NCBI GenBank assembly: GCA_022778805.1
Contig: JALFSN010000005.1
Span: 62,001 to 126,000, forward strand
Source of the DNA: Arcanobacterium sp.
Lineage (GTDB): Bacteria > Actinomycetota > Actinomycetes > Actinomycetales > Actinomycetaceae
Direction: 5' to 3'
DNA: 64,000 nucleotides
Shown here: piece by piece, positions 46,467 to 54,402 of the stretch
How positions within the stretch are numbered: the first letter of the stretch is position 1
Layout: every line of letters starts with the position of its first letter
Position numbers and translations under genes: made by a program
Notes under the pieces: model-generated
Database searches by the model: none
Seen by the model: the letters and a program-made list of their open reading frames with translations, nothing else
What the model was told of the DNA's origin: nothing

Positions 46467-47786
46467 TCACGCGGCACCAAGGACTTGATGATAGGCAGGC
46501 AGATCCAAGACGCCATTTCCAGAGAGCCCTATAAGCACAACTTCTCCATTGTGATTGCCGCCATCGCGCAGATACTCCAGTGCACCAGCTATCGCGTGGG
46601 TGGATTCAGGGGCGGGGATAATCCCCTCCGCACGCGCAAACTCCACGCCAGCAGCAAACGTCTCCTCTTGCGCGAATGCTTTCGCATCAATCAAACCGAG
46701 ATGATAAGCATGGGACATCATCGGAGCCATGCCGTGATAGCGCAATCCACCAGCGTGAATCGGATCAGGCACAAAATCATGGCCGAGGGTATACATCTTC
46801 ATCATCGGGGTGAGACCAGCCGTATCGCCATAATCGTAGCGGTATTCCCCACGAGTCATCGACGGGCAGGATGCCGGCTCACATGCCACCACGCGAGTGC
46901 GAGTGCCTTCCCGAAGATTTTGTCCGATGAACGACGCCGCGAGTCCACCCAGATTGGAACCACCTCCAGCACAGCCAAACACCACATCCGGAGCGCCTGT
47001 CTCTCCGGCGTCACGCAGCTGCACTAGCGCTTCCTCACCGATGACGGACTGTTGAATAAGTACGAGATTCAGTACCGAACCCAGAGCATAGTGGGCATGG
47101 GGATCTTCAACCGCGCTCTCTACTGCTTCAGAAATCGCCATCCCCAGTGAACCTGAAGTCTGAGGATCCCGCTCCAGCAAAGCTCTACCGGCTTTCGTGA
47201 GGTGTGACGGCGAGGGATGGCATTGAGCCCCATAGACTTCCATCTGCATACGCCGGTACGGTTTCGCATCGTATGATGCGCGCACTTGCCATACCTCAGC
47301 GGTGAGGCCAAGGAGTGCGCAGGCCATAGAAAGCGACGCTCCCCATTGCCCCGCTCCCGTTTCCGTCGTCAATCGCGTCGTCCCCTCAAGAGCGTTGAAG
47401 TAGGCTTGCGCTAGAGCAGAGTTTGGCTTGTGCGATCCCGCCGGAGAATTCCCTTCATATTTGAAATACACGCGGGCACCTGTGCCAAGTTCGCGCTCGA
47501 GATTGCGGGCACGTAAAAGTGGGGCTGGACGGTAGCTCGCATAGAGTTCACGTACACGCTGCGGAATTTCAATGTAACGCTCCTGACTCATCTCCATCTC
47601 AATGAGGCTCTTGGGGAAGAGTGGCTCCAGATCTGCTGGCTGCACTGGCTCATGCGTACGCGGATTAAGATATGGAGGCATTGGCTCTGGAAAATCAGCC
47701 ACAAGGTTGTACCAGTGCGTAGGAATTTTGTTTGAGACAGGGAAACCAAGCGCCTGTAACTTCGGGTTATCTTCCAGATTCGCCAT
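46467..47786 (-). CDS. trpB: TrpB2-type tryptophan synthase beta subunit
   Basis: This PLP enzyme condenses indole and serine to tryptophan. The long N-terminal lead (MANLEDNPKLQALGFP), the PLP-lysine segment EGNSPAGSHKPNSA and the phosphate-binding CAGGGSNLGGL mark the TrpB2 group. TrpB2 usually works without TrpA. No trpA or other trp gene is adjacent. At 439 residues the length is typical for TrpB2. It may salvage indole. Confidence 0.93.
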   Translation of the reverse strand: MANLEDNPKLQALGFPVSNKIPTHWYNLVADFPEPMPPYLNPRTHEPVQPADLEPLFPKSLIEMEMSQERYIEIPQRVRELYASYRPAPLLRARNLERELGTGARVYFKYEGNSPAGSHKPNSALAQAYFNALEGTTRLTTETGAGQWGASLSMACALLGLTAEVWQVRASYDAKPYRRMQMEVYGAQCHPSPSHLTKAGRALLERDPQTSGSLGMAISEAVESAVEDPHAHYALGSVLNLVLIQQSVIGEEALVQLRDAGETGAPDVVFGCAGGGSNLGGLAASFIGQNLREGTRTRVVACEPASCPSMTRGEYRYDYGDTAGLTPMMKMYTLGHDFVPDPIHAGGLRYHGMAPMMSHAYHLGLIDAKAFAQEETFAAGVEFARAEGIIPAPESTHAIAGALEYLRDGGNHNGEVVLIGLSGNGVLDLPAYHQVLGAA

Positions 47787-48178
47787 CTTTCGTGTCCTCT
47801 CGCAGCGACGTCACTCTTATGCTGTCATACCTTGCGTTTGTGCGCGTTTCTGACGTTTGCGCGTGTGCCGTGTGTTGCGTGCAGTCATACTAGCTACACC
47901 TATTGGTTGCATCGCACAGCTACTCTATCAATCACACGCTACCCCTATCACGCTGGCCCACAGTTCGACATCCGACGCTCTCACGTCATCTGATAAACAC
48001 TAATAGCAGCAATCCTCGATAGCCACTCCAACGGAATGCTCCTCCGTCACTCAATGAACGCTATATCACCGCTAGACGCCGATATGACAAACGGCACTCT
48101 CACCTCAAGGCAACGCGATTTTTGGCCTGCTGTAATTCTTGCTAGACTCTAAGGGCGGCACGCGGGAGCGGCCACGAT
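47787..48178. other. Intergenic region between trpB2 and the tRNA genes
   Basis: No gene and no T-box or other known leader were recognised for trpB2. A -10-like TAGACT (48143-48148) lies about 30 bases before the tRNA-Gly gene and is a plausible tRNA promoter. Confidence 0.4.
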
Positions 48179-48249
48179 GCGAGTGTAGCTCAATGGTAGA
48201 GTCCTAGCCTTCCAAGCTAGTCACGCGGGTTCGATTCCCGTCACTCGCT
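48179..48249 (+). tRNA. tRNA-Gly (anticodon UCC)
   Basis: The acceptor stem GCGAGTG pairs with CACTCGC, the anticodon stem CTAGC pairs with GCTAG, and the loop CTTCCAA gives anticodon TCC (48211-48213). The T-arm GCGGGTTCGATTCCCGT is standard. The 3' CCA is not encoded. Confidence 0.97.
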
Positions 48250-48332
48250 CTGCGAAAACGGGGTGTCATTGGCTCTGGGGATTTTCGCTTCAGCGCAATC
48301 TGCGGGAGTCATTCCACAGCGCAGTTGCAGCA

Positions 48333-48406
48333 CGGGGTATAGCGCAGTTTGGTAGCGCGTCCGCTTTGGGAGCGGAAGGTCGTGGGTTCAAATCCCGCTA
48401 CCCCGA
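48333..48406 (+). tRNA. tRNA-Pro (anticodon UGG)
   Basis: The acceptor stem CGGGGTA pairs with TACCCCG, and the anticodon loop TTTGGGA gives anticodon TGG (48367-48369). The T-arm GTGGGTTCAAATCCCGC is standard. CCA is not encoded. A tyrosine-recombinase fragment follows about 100 bases downstream, so this gene may once have served as an attachment site. No second copy of its 3' end was found in the window. Confidence 0.97.
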
Positions 48407-48510
48407 CTAGCATTTTCCCGCTCAAGCAGGCCAAAAGCTCAATTGTTACAGATAGTCAATAATAAGCGAATTCCCCACATTCCTCCCCATTCACGTATAG
48501 GCTGTTTCCG

Positions 48511-48696
48511 TTGCTACTGCCGGATGGCGTGAGGATGCATGCCCTGCAGCATCGATTCGCGACGAAAATTTATAGCGGCTCGCACGATATCTTGGCCACA
48601 CAGCAGCTCCTTGGCCACGCATCACCGGCCACTACACAGCTTTACGTGGGCGTGGACGCGGCACATTTGAGGGATGTGGCAAGAGCAGCAGCGTAG
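48511..48696 (+). pseudogene. C-terminal fragment of a tyrosine recombinase (phage-type integrase)
   Basis: Only the last about 60 residues of an integrase remain. They include MHALQHRFATKIYSG, DILATQQLLGHASPATTQ and the nucleophile Tyr in QLYVGVD. The conserved HxLRH arginine is replaced by Gln (HALQH). The frame is open a little upstream (about 48490) but has no start or catalytic first half. It lies beside tRNA-Pro, the kind of place where integrative elements insert. Confidence 0.75.
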
Positions 48697-48878
48697 CGGG
48701 CTACAAAACGACGCTTTGCCGCGTTGAGAGCTATAGCGATAACTGCTGCTAGTACAGCACACGGAATCATGATAAGCGTTGCTGGAATGCTTATAGCGAG
48801 CAGTATAGCGAGTACGGCGAAGAACACTTCAAGAGCGTTGTACCCTTGTAGTGTTCGCCGCACTCGCTTATAATCCAT
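48642..48878 (-). CDS. Small two-helix membrane protein, unknown
   Basis: The 78 residues have one long or two adjacent hydrophobic segments (about 17-50) between a basic N-terminus and a basic end. The last about 18 codons overlap the integrase fragment on the other strand, so the C-terminus may be accidental. AAAGGG lies too close to the start to be a good ribosome-binding site. It could be a real small prophage or chromosomal gene. Confidence 0.35.
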   Translation of the reverse strand: MDYKRVRRTLQGYNALEVFFAVLAILLAISIPATLIMIPCAVLAAVIAIALNAAKRRFVARYAAALATSLKCAASTPT

Positions 48879-49172
48879 GCCCTTTACGCTAGCATAGTAG
48901 CTTGCGTGCTTGTAGGTTTGAGTGTTCTGTTTCAGAGTGCAGCATATAAGGGTTAGCGGATATTTTTGGTTGCTTATAATCTGGTTTTTGCTTGTCGTGG
49001 TGGAGAAAAGTCGTGATTCGAATTTGTTTCAGATTTCGTGGAGTGCTTGCTTGACTTTTCGTAATTTTATGTATCACGAAAAATCCAGTATCCAGGCCGC
49101 GAGATGCAAGATCTGCAGCACTTGAGCTTGTCCGGTTTTTTTGTGTAAGGGTCGGATTTCTCCTTTTTGTTT
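48879..49172. other. AT-richer non-coding stretch
   Basis: No gene was recognised. The region is distinctly T- and A-rich on the plus strand compared with the housekeeping parts, in line with imported and decaying DNA. Confidence 0.4.
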
Positions 49173-49230
49173 TTAGATGTATTTCTCGAAGCGGTCTGGG
49201 TAGGCCACTGCGAGTTGTGCAAGGGCTTGA
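49173..49230 (-). pseudogene. Possible C-terminal scrap of another transposase
   Basis: On the minus strand the codons read HQALAQLAVAYPDRFEKYI and stop, which resembles the C-terminal end of IS3/IS481-type transposases. It abuts the left end of the IS element, so the later element may have inserted into an older one. Confidence 0.35.
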
Positions 49231-49280
49231 TGAAATGGTCCAGGTTTTCTTCCGTTTGAGTGGATGGAAGAATTTGGGTT

Positions 49281-49596
49281 ATGCCGAAGATTTTTTGATC
49301 GGGAAGCGAAGGATCGAGCGGTTCGTTTGGTCGAGGATCGGATCAGTGTTCAGGAATGCTCGATCGTGAGCGCGTGCGAGCAGATTGCGCCCAAGCATGG
49401 TGTCAGTGCGAGCGCGCTGCGTTAGTGGCTGCAAAAGTCTAGGCGCGAAAATCGTGATCGTGTTGATGAGATCGATCTTGTGGCTGAGAATGCTCGGCTA
49501 CGCCAAGAGGTTCGGGAACTGCGTGACACGAACGAGTTATTGAAAGCCGCGTCGGCGTTTTTCGCGTCAGAACTCGACCCCAAACGTCGGAAATGA
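49281..49596 (+). pseudogene. IS3 orfA remnant (helix-turn-helix subunit)
   Basis: The reading MPKIF continues after one extra T as FDREAKDRAVRLVEDRI. It goes on through EQIAPKHGVSASALR, a TAG stop, WLQKSRR and the leucine-zipper-like ENARLRQEVRELRDTNELLKAA. One frameshift and one stop codon inactivate it. It overlaps orfB by ATGA. Confidence 0.75.
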
Positions 49597-50265
49597 TCGC
49601 CTTCATTGACCAGCATAGGGATCGTTTCAGTGTCAAGTTCATGTGTGCGACGTTGAAGATGGAGCGTGAGGGAGGTTTCCTTTCCTCACGTGGCTACCGT
49701 GACGCGAAAAGGCGTGCTCCATCGGCTCGTCAGGTGAGAGATCGGGAACTTGTCAAGATCGTTCGCGAGTTCCATGCCGAGAACTATGGGGTCTACGGGG
49801 TACACAAAATGTGGCACGCGCTTAAACGCCGTGATATTGAGATTGGGCGTGAGCAGACTCGGCGGATCATGGCTCTGGCTGGCGTGAAGGGTAAGCGATC
49901 TGGAACGCCCGGTCAACGACTGGATTGATTTTCATCATTCCGACCACGGGTCTCAAGATGTATCTGTGGCCTACCACCAAAACTTAGTTGATGCTGGCAT
50001 CGTTGAATCCACCGGATCAGTGGGCGATAGTTATGATAATGCTTTGGCTGAGAACGTGAACGGCTCGTACAAGAACGAGATCATCCACACACGTCAGTGG
50101 GCGGATGATCTCGAGGTCGAAATCGCCACCTTTGAATGGGTGAACTGGTGAAATGCCAAAAGCTTGCACCAAGCTCTCGACTATCACACACCACAAGAAG
50201 TTGAGAACAAATATTGGCAGCAACAATCACTACCAGCAATAATAGAAAACAAGACAAACGCCTAG
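49593..50265 (+). pseudogene. IS3 orfB remnant with catalytic-core deletion
   Basis: The N-terminal HTH-like part (FIDQHRDRFSVKFMC ... GVYGVHKMWHALKR ... RRIMALAGVKG) is present. The sequence then jumps to WIDFHHSDHGSQ, the region of the second catalytic Asp, so the first part of the rve catalytic domain including the first Asp is deleted and the frame changes. GDSYDNALAENVNGSYKNEII (with the third acidic residue) follows. A TGA replaces a Trp codon in WVNW-NAKSLHQALDYHTP. Confidence 0.78.
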
Positions 50266-50286
50266 GAAGCAAACCCGGGCCATTTC

Positions 50287-50469
50287 GTCTTCCACGAAAT
50301 TTGCTTTAGGCAAGCCCGTGAACGTGATAATGTCTGTCTGCCCAAACCGCATCGGTTTCGCGCCAGATAATTTCGTTACTGTAGACGTTGTTTGCACGTC
50401 TTGCACGATCCCGTCAGCAATATTGCGCGGGAGGAACCCTTTCAGGGTTTTAGAATCCATAACAGTCAT
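50287..50469 (-). pseudogene. Phage major capsid protein, N-terminal part only
   Basis: About 60 residues (MTVMDSKTLKGFLPRNIADGI ... TDIITFTGLPKANFVEDEMA) match the start of HK97-fold-type major capsid proteins of actinobacteriophages. The rest is cut off by the IS element; the frame runs a few codons into the IS before stopping. A GGAAAGGA ribosome-binding site lies before the start. It follows the scaffold gene by three bases. Confidence 0.65.
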
Positions 50470-50472
50470 GTG

Positions 50473-50955
50473 TTATTCCTTTCCAGTGATACGCCGCAGG
50501 AAAGCCCTATTCTCGGCCTCCGCAGCGTTCTTCGGTTCTTGTGATGGCTGACGCCCCAACAATGGTGCAGCAGGCTTCTTAGCCTGCTCACTCTGCCACG
50601 CAAGCAAGTCGTCAGCGTTCGCTTCCAACTCGGCACGAGTAGCGCCGTGCAGTAGCGAGGGTTTGACGCCTTTCGCTTGTGCAACCTCAGAGACAAGCGC
50701 CGAGTGCTCAAGCTCGCTGTTTTTCGCTTCGAGCTTCCCAATCCGAGCCAATGCTTTCTCCAGATCAGTACGAGAATCGCTAGCTTCAGCGAGCTGTGCT
50801 TTTAAAGCGTTGGCTTCGTCCCTGTTCGCTTTCGCGCGGTCTTCCCATTTACGAGCCTCAGCTTTCCAATCAGTCTCAGCATCTGCCGGTGTTTCCTGTG
50901 CAGGAGCATTCGCGGTAGATTCCTGAACCTCAACTTGTGGCATTTCATCAGCCAT
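50473..50955 (-). CDS. Phage scaffold-like protein
   Basis: The 160 residues are highly charged, with a long coiled-coil region (WKAEARKWEDRAKANRDEAN, then LAEASDSRTDLEKALARIGKLEAKNSELEHS). The C-terminal KPAAPLLGRQPSQEP and AFLRRITG segments are typical of small scaffold proteins coded just before the major capsid gene. The ATG at 50955 has AAGGAAAGAGAG upstream. The frame is intact. Confidence 0.72.
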   Translation of the reverse strand: MADEMPQVEVQESTANAPAQETPADAETDWKAEARKWEDRAKANRDEANALKAQLAEASDSRTDLEKALARIGKLEAKNSELEHSALVSEVAQAKGVKPSLLHGATRAELEANADDLLAWQSEQAKKPAAPLLGRQPSQEPKNAAEAENRAFLRRITGKE

Positions 50956-51085
50956 TTTTTTCTCTCTTTCCTTTCCCGTGCGGGCATTAATAAACCCCAC
51001 ACCCGTGCGGGCATGGGGAAAACTATGGGCAAAAAGAAAACCACCCAGCACAGCTAGGTGGCTTTACTTCTCGATATTTTGTTAT

Positions 51086-51313
51086 TCATTTATTTGCGAA
51101 GAACTCTCTCCAAAATGGGTATTCTTCATCAAAAATCTTCTTTTGAGGCAGAGAAAGTGCATGCGGATAATCCGAGAAAAAGTTGAATACTTTTTCTTTA
51201 TCGAAAGTAAACCAAAACTCGCCTTGGGCTATACGCCCTTCATTATCTACCCGAACGGCTTCCCAAACTCGACGGGGTTCACCCTCATTGCATACCCTGA
51301 ATCCGTCTTGCAC
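51086..51313 (-). CDS. Candidate immunity protein for the MuF-linked toxin
   Basis: A small 75-residue acidic/aromatic protein (RRVWEAVRVDNEGRI, EFWFTFDKEKVFNFFSDYPHAL, EEYPFWREFF). It starts 14 bases after the toxin-fusion stop and is read the same way, the position of immunity genes in polymorphic toxin loci. It looks like a small family I associate with such loci but cannot name with confidence. No catalytic motif or membrane segment is seen. Its role is inferred from position, size and composition. Confidence 0.55.
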   Translation of the reverse strand: MQDGFRVCNEGEPRRVWEAVRVDNEGRIAQGEFWFTFDKEKVFNFFSDYPHALSLPQKKIFDEEYPFWREFFANK

Positions 51314-51327
51314 TTTTACTCACCTCC

Positions 51328-52290
51328 CTATGTGTTGATGTATGGAAGAAGATCAAGAAATTCTTTATTTTCTTTCAATGATTCCACGCTGATAAGATCT
51401 ACTCTCCCACTATAGCCTTCTCCAAAATCTGCAAATGAGTCAGCTGTCGCTCCGAAACGGTTAAGAAGAGTTGGGATGTCCAAACGCTTCCAGCCATTCG
51501 CTGCCCCGTCTTGCTGTAATTCAAGATACTGGAGAGACCCGCTTTTAGTCTTTCTGACGATTGCGGCATGCCTAGTAACTCCTAGAATGTATTCTTTCCC
51601 TTTCTCCATCTTGGATATCAGCTTCGTCACGCTAGTTATTTCGTTTCTTGTTTCCTCGCTCCAACTCACAATGCCTTTGATTTTCGATATAGCACCAGTA
51701 TTCCCACTCGTAGAGAAAAATAGTTGGCTCGTGCCCCCACGAAAATCATGGACGTCTAAACCGGCTCTATTACCGGCATAGGCATAAGCTGCTGATCCAC
51801 AGCTACCGTTTGTTACATCGCGTTGCCCAATACGGCCAACAATATCGTCACCAGTCAAAGCGTGAGGCAAAGATTTGCACTCTTTCTTATAAAGAGCACC
51901 AGATTTTTCTAACTTCTGAAGTTGATCTCCGATAGAACCGTGCGAGACGCTACGTTTCTTCTCAAATGGCTTAATGGCCGCCGCCCGCCGCCGTTTGAGT
52001 ACGTCTTTTATCGTGTCGTTTTCCTGCCAGAACGGCTTATACTCCTGCTCGTAAAGCGTCTCGAAATCATAGCCAGGATCTTGCCCTTCCCAATGAAACC
52101 CGCGAGGCGAATCATCCACGACCCAACGGCCTTTAACAGGCACAGGAACACAATCACAATCCGAATGATATTTATTCCCATCACCACCCGCATCACTCTT
52201 CGTCCCATACACGGGACCACGCGAAGCAAGAATTAAACAAAAATCACAGGTCGCCCCCACTGCCCGCCTGGCATACAACACACGCCCCAC
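51328..52290 (-). CDS. Phage MuF-type head protein end fused to a putative papain-like toxin domain
   Basis: Residues 11-52 (TCDFCLILASRGPVY ... YHSDCDCVPVPV, with C15, C18, H42, C45, C47) are the cysteine/histidine motif of MuF/VG15-type minor head proteins. A charged linker follows (about 75-135). The C-terminal about 185 residues are unrelated to head proteins: NGSCGSAAYAYAGNRAG (Cys164), TRHAAIVRK (His241) and YLELQ (Glu257) suggest a papain-like Cys-His active site. Temperate phages are known to carry toxins fused to MuF proteins. The MuF N-terminal part is missing, because upstream the frame meets a stop. The start (GTG at 52290) is only the first available. Confidence 0.68.
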   Translation of the reverse strand: MGRVLYARRAVGATCDFCLILASRGPVYGTKSDAGGDGNKYHSDCDCVPVPVKGRWVVDDSPRGFHWEGQDPGYDFETLYEQEYKPFWQENDTIKDVLKRRRAAAIKPFEKKRSVSHGSIGDQLQKLEKSGALYKKECKSLPHALTGDDIVGRIGQRDVTNGSCGSAAYAYAGNRAGLDVHDFRGGTSQLFFSTSGNTGAISKIKGIVSWSEETRNEITSVTKLISKMEKGKEYILGVTRHAAIVRKTKSGSLQYLELQQDGAANGWKRLDIPTLLNRFGATADSFADFGEGYSGRVDLISVESLKENKEFLDLLPYINT

Positions 52291-52735
52291 GCTGCTCCAC
52301 AGACAACAAACTATCCGGACGCATCACAACCCCCAAAACCAATTCGAACAAATAACCGTCCAAAAACAAGGGGCCAGTACAGTCACACATTGCTCAGCTC
52401 CTCAAAGCACACCGAGGCATCAGCGAACCTCACATACCCACCATGACCGACCAGTACCTCTACCAGCAAACCAAAGCACCCAAAACCCCACCACTACTAG
52501 CCCACCACCAACACAATATATGCTATATGCTTGAGGTTGATTTTCGACGAAGTTGCCACCAAAAAGCGCGCAGCGATTTTTGGTGGCACAACGAAGTACA
52601 GTTGGCGTGACGCAGCGGTATTCAAGAAGCGCGCGGAGCCAGCCACCTCAAAACCTACAACCGCATCTCTTCGCCAGGAGCCGACAGCCTACCCATTACC
52701 AGCGCACTTCTCTCTCGCCAGCGCGCTCCCGCCCG
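52291..52735. other. Relic DNA between the prophage remnant and the GDPD gene
   Basis: No intact gene is recognised. On the minus strand an unplaced frame begins MRPDSLLSVEQRGACVVC near 52323, perhaps a shifted piece of the lost MuF start. On the plus strand a frame from about 52365 to 52609 (KGPVQSHIAQLLKAHRG, then EPHIPTMTDQYLYQQT) is open but starts without an initiation codon until 52443. The base composition is unusually C- and A-rich on the plus strand around 52440-52510. Confidence 0.4.
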
Positions 52736-53560
52736 CTAGCTAACCTTAGCTTTTCTCCCCCACTCTCGGTCAATCACCTGTGCAGCCACAGTCGGCTCGT
52801 CCGTGATGATGCCATCAACCCCCATAGCAATAATGCGGCGCATCAGAGACGGCTCATTGACCGTCCATACGTGCACCGCCAAGCCCAGCGCGTGGCTGAG
52901 CCGCACGAATCGCTTAGTCACCACTTTCACGCGCATGTACGTCATAGGCACTTGCACTACTTCCACCCCATCAGCGGGGCCTGGCACGCAGAGACACGCT
53001 AGTGCGCGCGCTAGTCGAAATGGTAGCCACGAAGCACACACCAGCGCGGCGATAGCTCCAGTGCCAAGCGATGAGCGCACACCAGGCAGCATTCTCCGCA
53101 ACGCCCGCAAGCGGCGCTCACTAAACGACGCTAGCGAGACGTGCCCCTGCGCTCCCGCCGCTTTAATCGTCCGTACTAAAGGTTCCACTACGTGCCACGA
53201 TTTGGCATCCACATTGAAGACGACGTCAGGAAATCGACGCAGTGCAGCGTCAAGACGCACTAAAGCATGCCCGGAATGATCTCGGACGCGAGCCAACTGC
53301 TGCCACGCATAGTGAGCGATCTTTCCGGTTCCATCAGTCGTGCGGTCTAGCACTGGATCATGAAACAGTACAACGACGTCATCACGGGTCGCATGCGCAT
53401 CCGTCTCAATGAAAGAAAAGCCCTTTGCCGCCATCGCTTCAAAAGCGTCAAGGGAATTTTCTAACTCTTCATTGCCACCGCCGCGGTGTGCCAGCACTAC
53501 CGGCTTACCACCAAGTGGCCAGAGTCTCGCTCTCAGGGTTTGCAGCTTTCTCCTACCCAC
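52736..53560 (-). CDS. Glycerophosphodiester phosphodiesterase
   Basis: It hydrolyses glycerophosphodiesters to glycerol-3-phosphate and an alcohol. VLAHRGGGNEELENSLDAF (first His) and ETDAHATRDDVVVLFHDPVLDRTTDG (metal-binding Glu/Asp and second His) are the GDPD signature. The C-terminal VHVWTVNEPSLMRRII and GVDGIITDEP are also typical. At 274 residues with no clear signal peptide it is likely cytosolic. Its start overlaps the M23 peptidase gene by 28 bases. Confidence 0.9.
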   Translation of the reverse strand: MGRRKLQTLRARLWPLGGKPVVLAHRGGGNEELENSLDAFEAMAAKGFSFIETDAHATRDDVVVLFHDPVLDRTTDGTGKIAHYAWQQLARVRDHSGHALVRLDAALRRFPDVVFNVDAKSWHVVEPLVRTIKAAGAQGHVSLASFSERRLRALRRMLPGVRSSLGTGAIAALVCASWLPFRLARALACLCVPGPADGVEVVQVPMTYMRVKVVTKRFVRLSHALGLAVHVWTVNEPSLMRRIIAMGVDGIITDEPTVAAQVIDREWGRKAKVS

Positions 53561-54402
53561 ATTGCTCCCAAATCTTCAAGAAAGCTCAATGGCTCAGAGG
53601 CGCTCGTATCGAGTCCAGCCCCATGATGCATTTCAAAGTGCAGGTGAGCACCCGTGCTCTGCCCAGCAGACCCGCGCAGCGCGATCACCTGGCCGGCTTT
53701 CACTTCGTCGCCAACGTTCACACGAATATCGCTCGCGTATGAATGCAGATACCACGACGTAAACACCTGTCCATTGACATGATGCTCAATCACGATGCCA
53801 TTATTCGCACCCGCTTCAGTCGTGCTGAGTACCACCCCATCTGCCACCGCATAGATAGGCGTCCCTGCAGGACCAGCCATATCCACGCCACTGTGCATCG
53901 TATATGTGTGCGTGATGGGGTGCAGTCGATTTCCAAAAGGAGAACTGATGTAGTAGCTGCCTTGCGCCATCGGCCTATAGACGGCGGACGCATCCTCAGG
54001 CACGTATGCCTTTACTACCGAGCTAGCCCCTTCACTGAATCCTGTGCATACCGCTGACCGATCATTTGCCAGCTCTTGCGCCACCGCCACTCGCCCATCC
54101 GCCACAGCGAGGGCTTGCCCGTGCTTTGATTCAGTGAGGGTGTGCGGCGTCACGCCAGCATCTTTTTCCAGTACTGAACTAGAGAGCACACTATGGGACG
54201 CCACAGCTTGAGCATGGCTGGAATGGTCAATACTCACACCTGCAATAACCAGCAACGTGACTACCGCCCCCAGCACGGAAGCGGCCACAGCGTGTCGGCC
54301 ACTCGCCAGACACCCATGGGTAACTTTACGCATTCTGACGCGCATTGACGACGGCTGAGACGCCGAAGTAGCTGCACGCCCATCTCTCACGTTGCTTACC
54401 AC
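53533..54402 (-). CDS. M23-family zinc metallopeptidase (LytM-type, secreted)
   Basis: A cell-wall hydrolase-type domain lies at the C-terminus: SSPFGNRLHPITHTYTMHSGVDMAG (His and Asp zinc ligands), GIVIEHH, and GAHLHFEMHHG (catalytic and zinc-ligand His). One hydrophobic segment (about residues 38-57) would be a signal anchor. The GTG at 54402 is preceded by GGAGG at a good distance. At 289 residues it has an Ala/Ser-rich spacer between anchor and peptidase. It overlaps the GDPD gene and the two may be coupled. Confidence 0.9.
   Translation of the reverse strand: MVSNVRDGRAATSASQPSSMRVRMRKVTHGCLASGRHAVAASVLGAVVTLLVIAGVSIDHSSHAQAVASHSVLSSSVLEKDAGVTPHTLTESKHGQALAVADGRVAVAQELANDRSAVCTGFSEGASSVVKAYVPEDASAVYRPMAQGSYYISSPFGNRLHPITHTYTMHSGVDMAGPAGTPIYAVADGVVLSTTEAGANNGIVIEHHVNGQVFTSWYLHSYASDIRVNVGDEVKAGQVIALRGSAGQSTGAHLHFEMHHGAGLDTSASEPLSFLEDLGAMWVGESCKP

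Larger units (their letters stand above)
49232..50286 (+). mobile_element. Decayed IS3-family insertion sequence
   Basis: The ends are imperfect inverted repeats: 49232-49253 and the complement of 50265-50286 agree at 19 of 22 positions (GAAATGG.CC.GGTTT.CTTCC). Inside are an orfA and an overlapping orfB of IS3 type, both broken, and orfB has lost its catalytic middle. No direct repeat was found at the borders. The right end interrupts a phage capsid gene. Confidence 0.8.

Noticed and set aside
47787-48178. A T-box or tryptophan leader upstream of trpB2
   Set aside because: No GGTGGTACCGCG-type core and no run of Trp codons with alternative hairpins was found.
48889-49125. Short frames on both strands in the AT-rich stretch before the IS
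   Set aside because: They lack ribosome-binding sites and recognisable motifs, and the region looks like decaying imported DNA.
48333-52735. A complete integrated element with attachment repeats
   Set aside because: The 3' end of tRNA-Pro was not found repeated in the window and no direct repeats flank the IS element; only remnants are supported.
53743-54057. Plus-strand frames opposite the M23 peptidase
   Set aside because: The minus-strand peptidase has full catalytic motifs and a strong start, so these are shadows.
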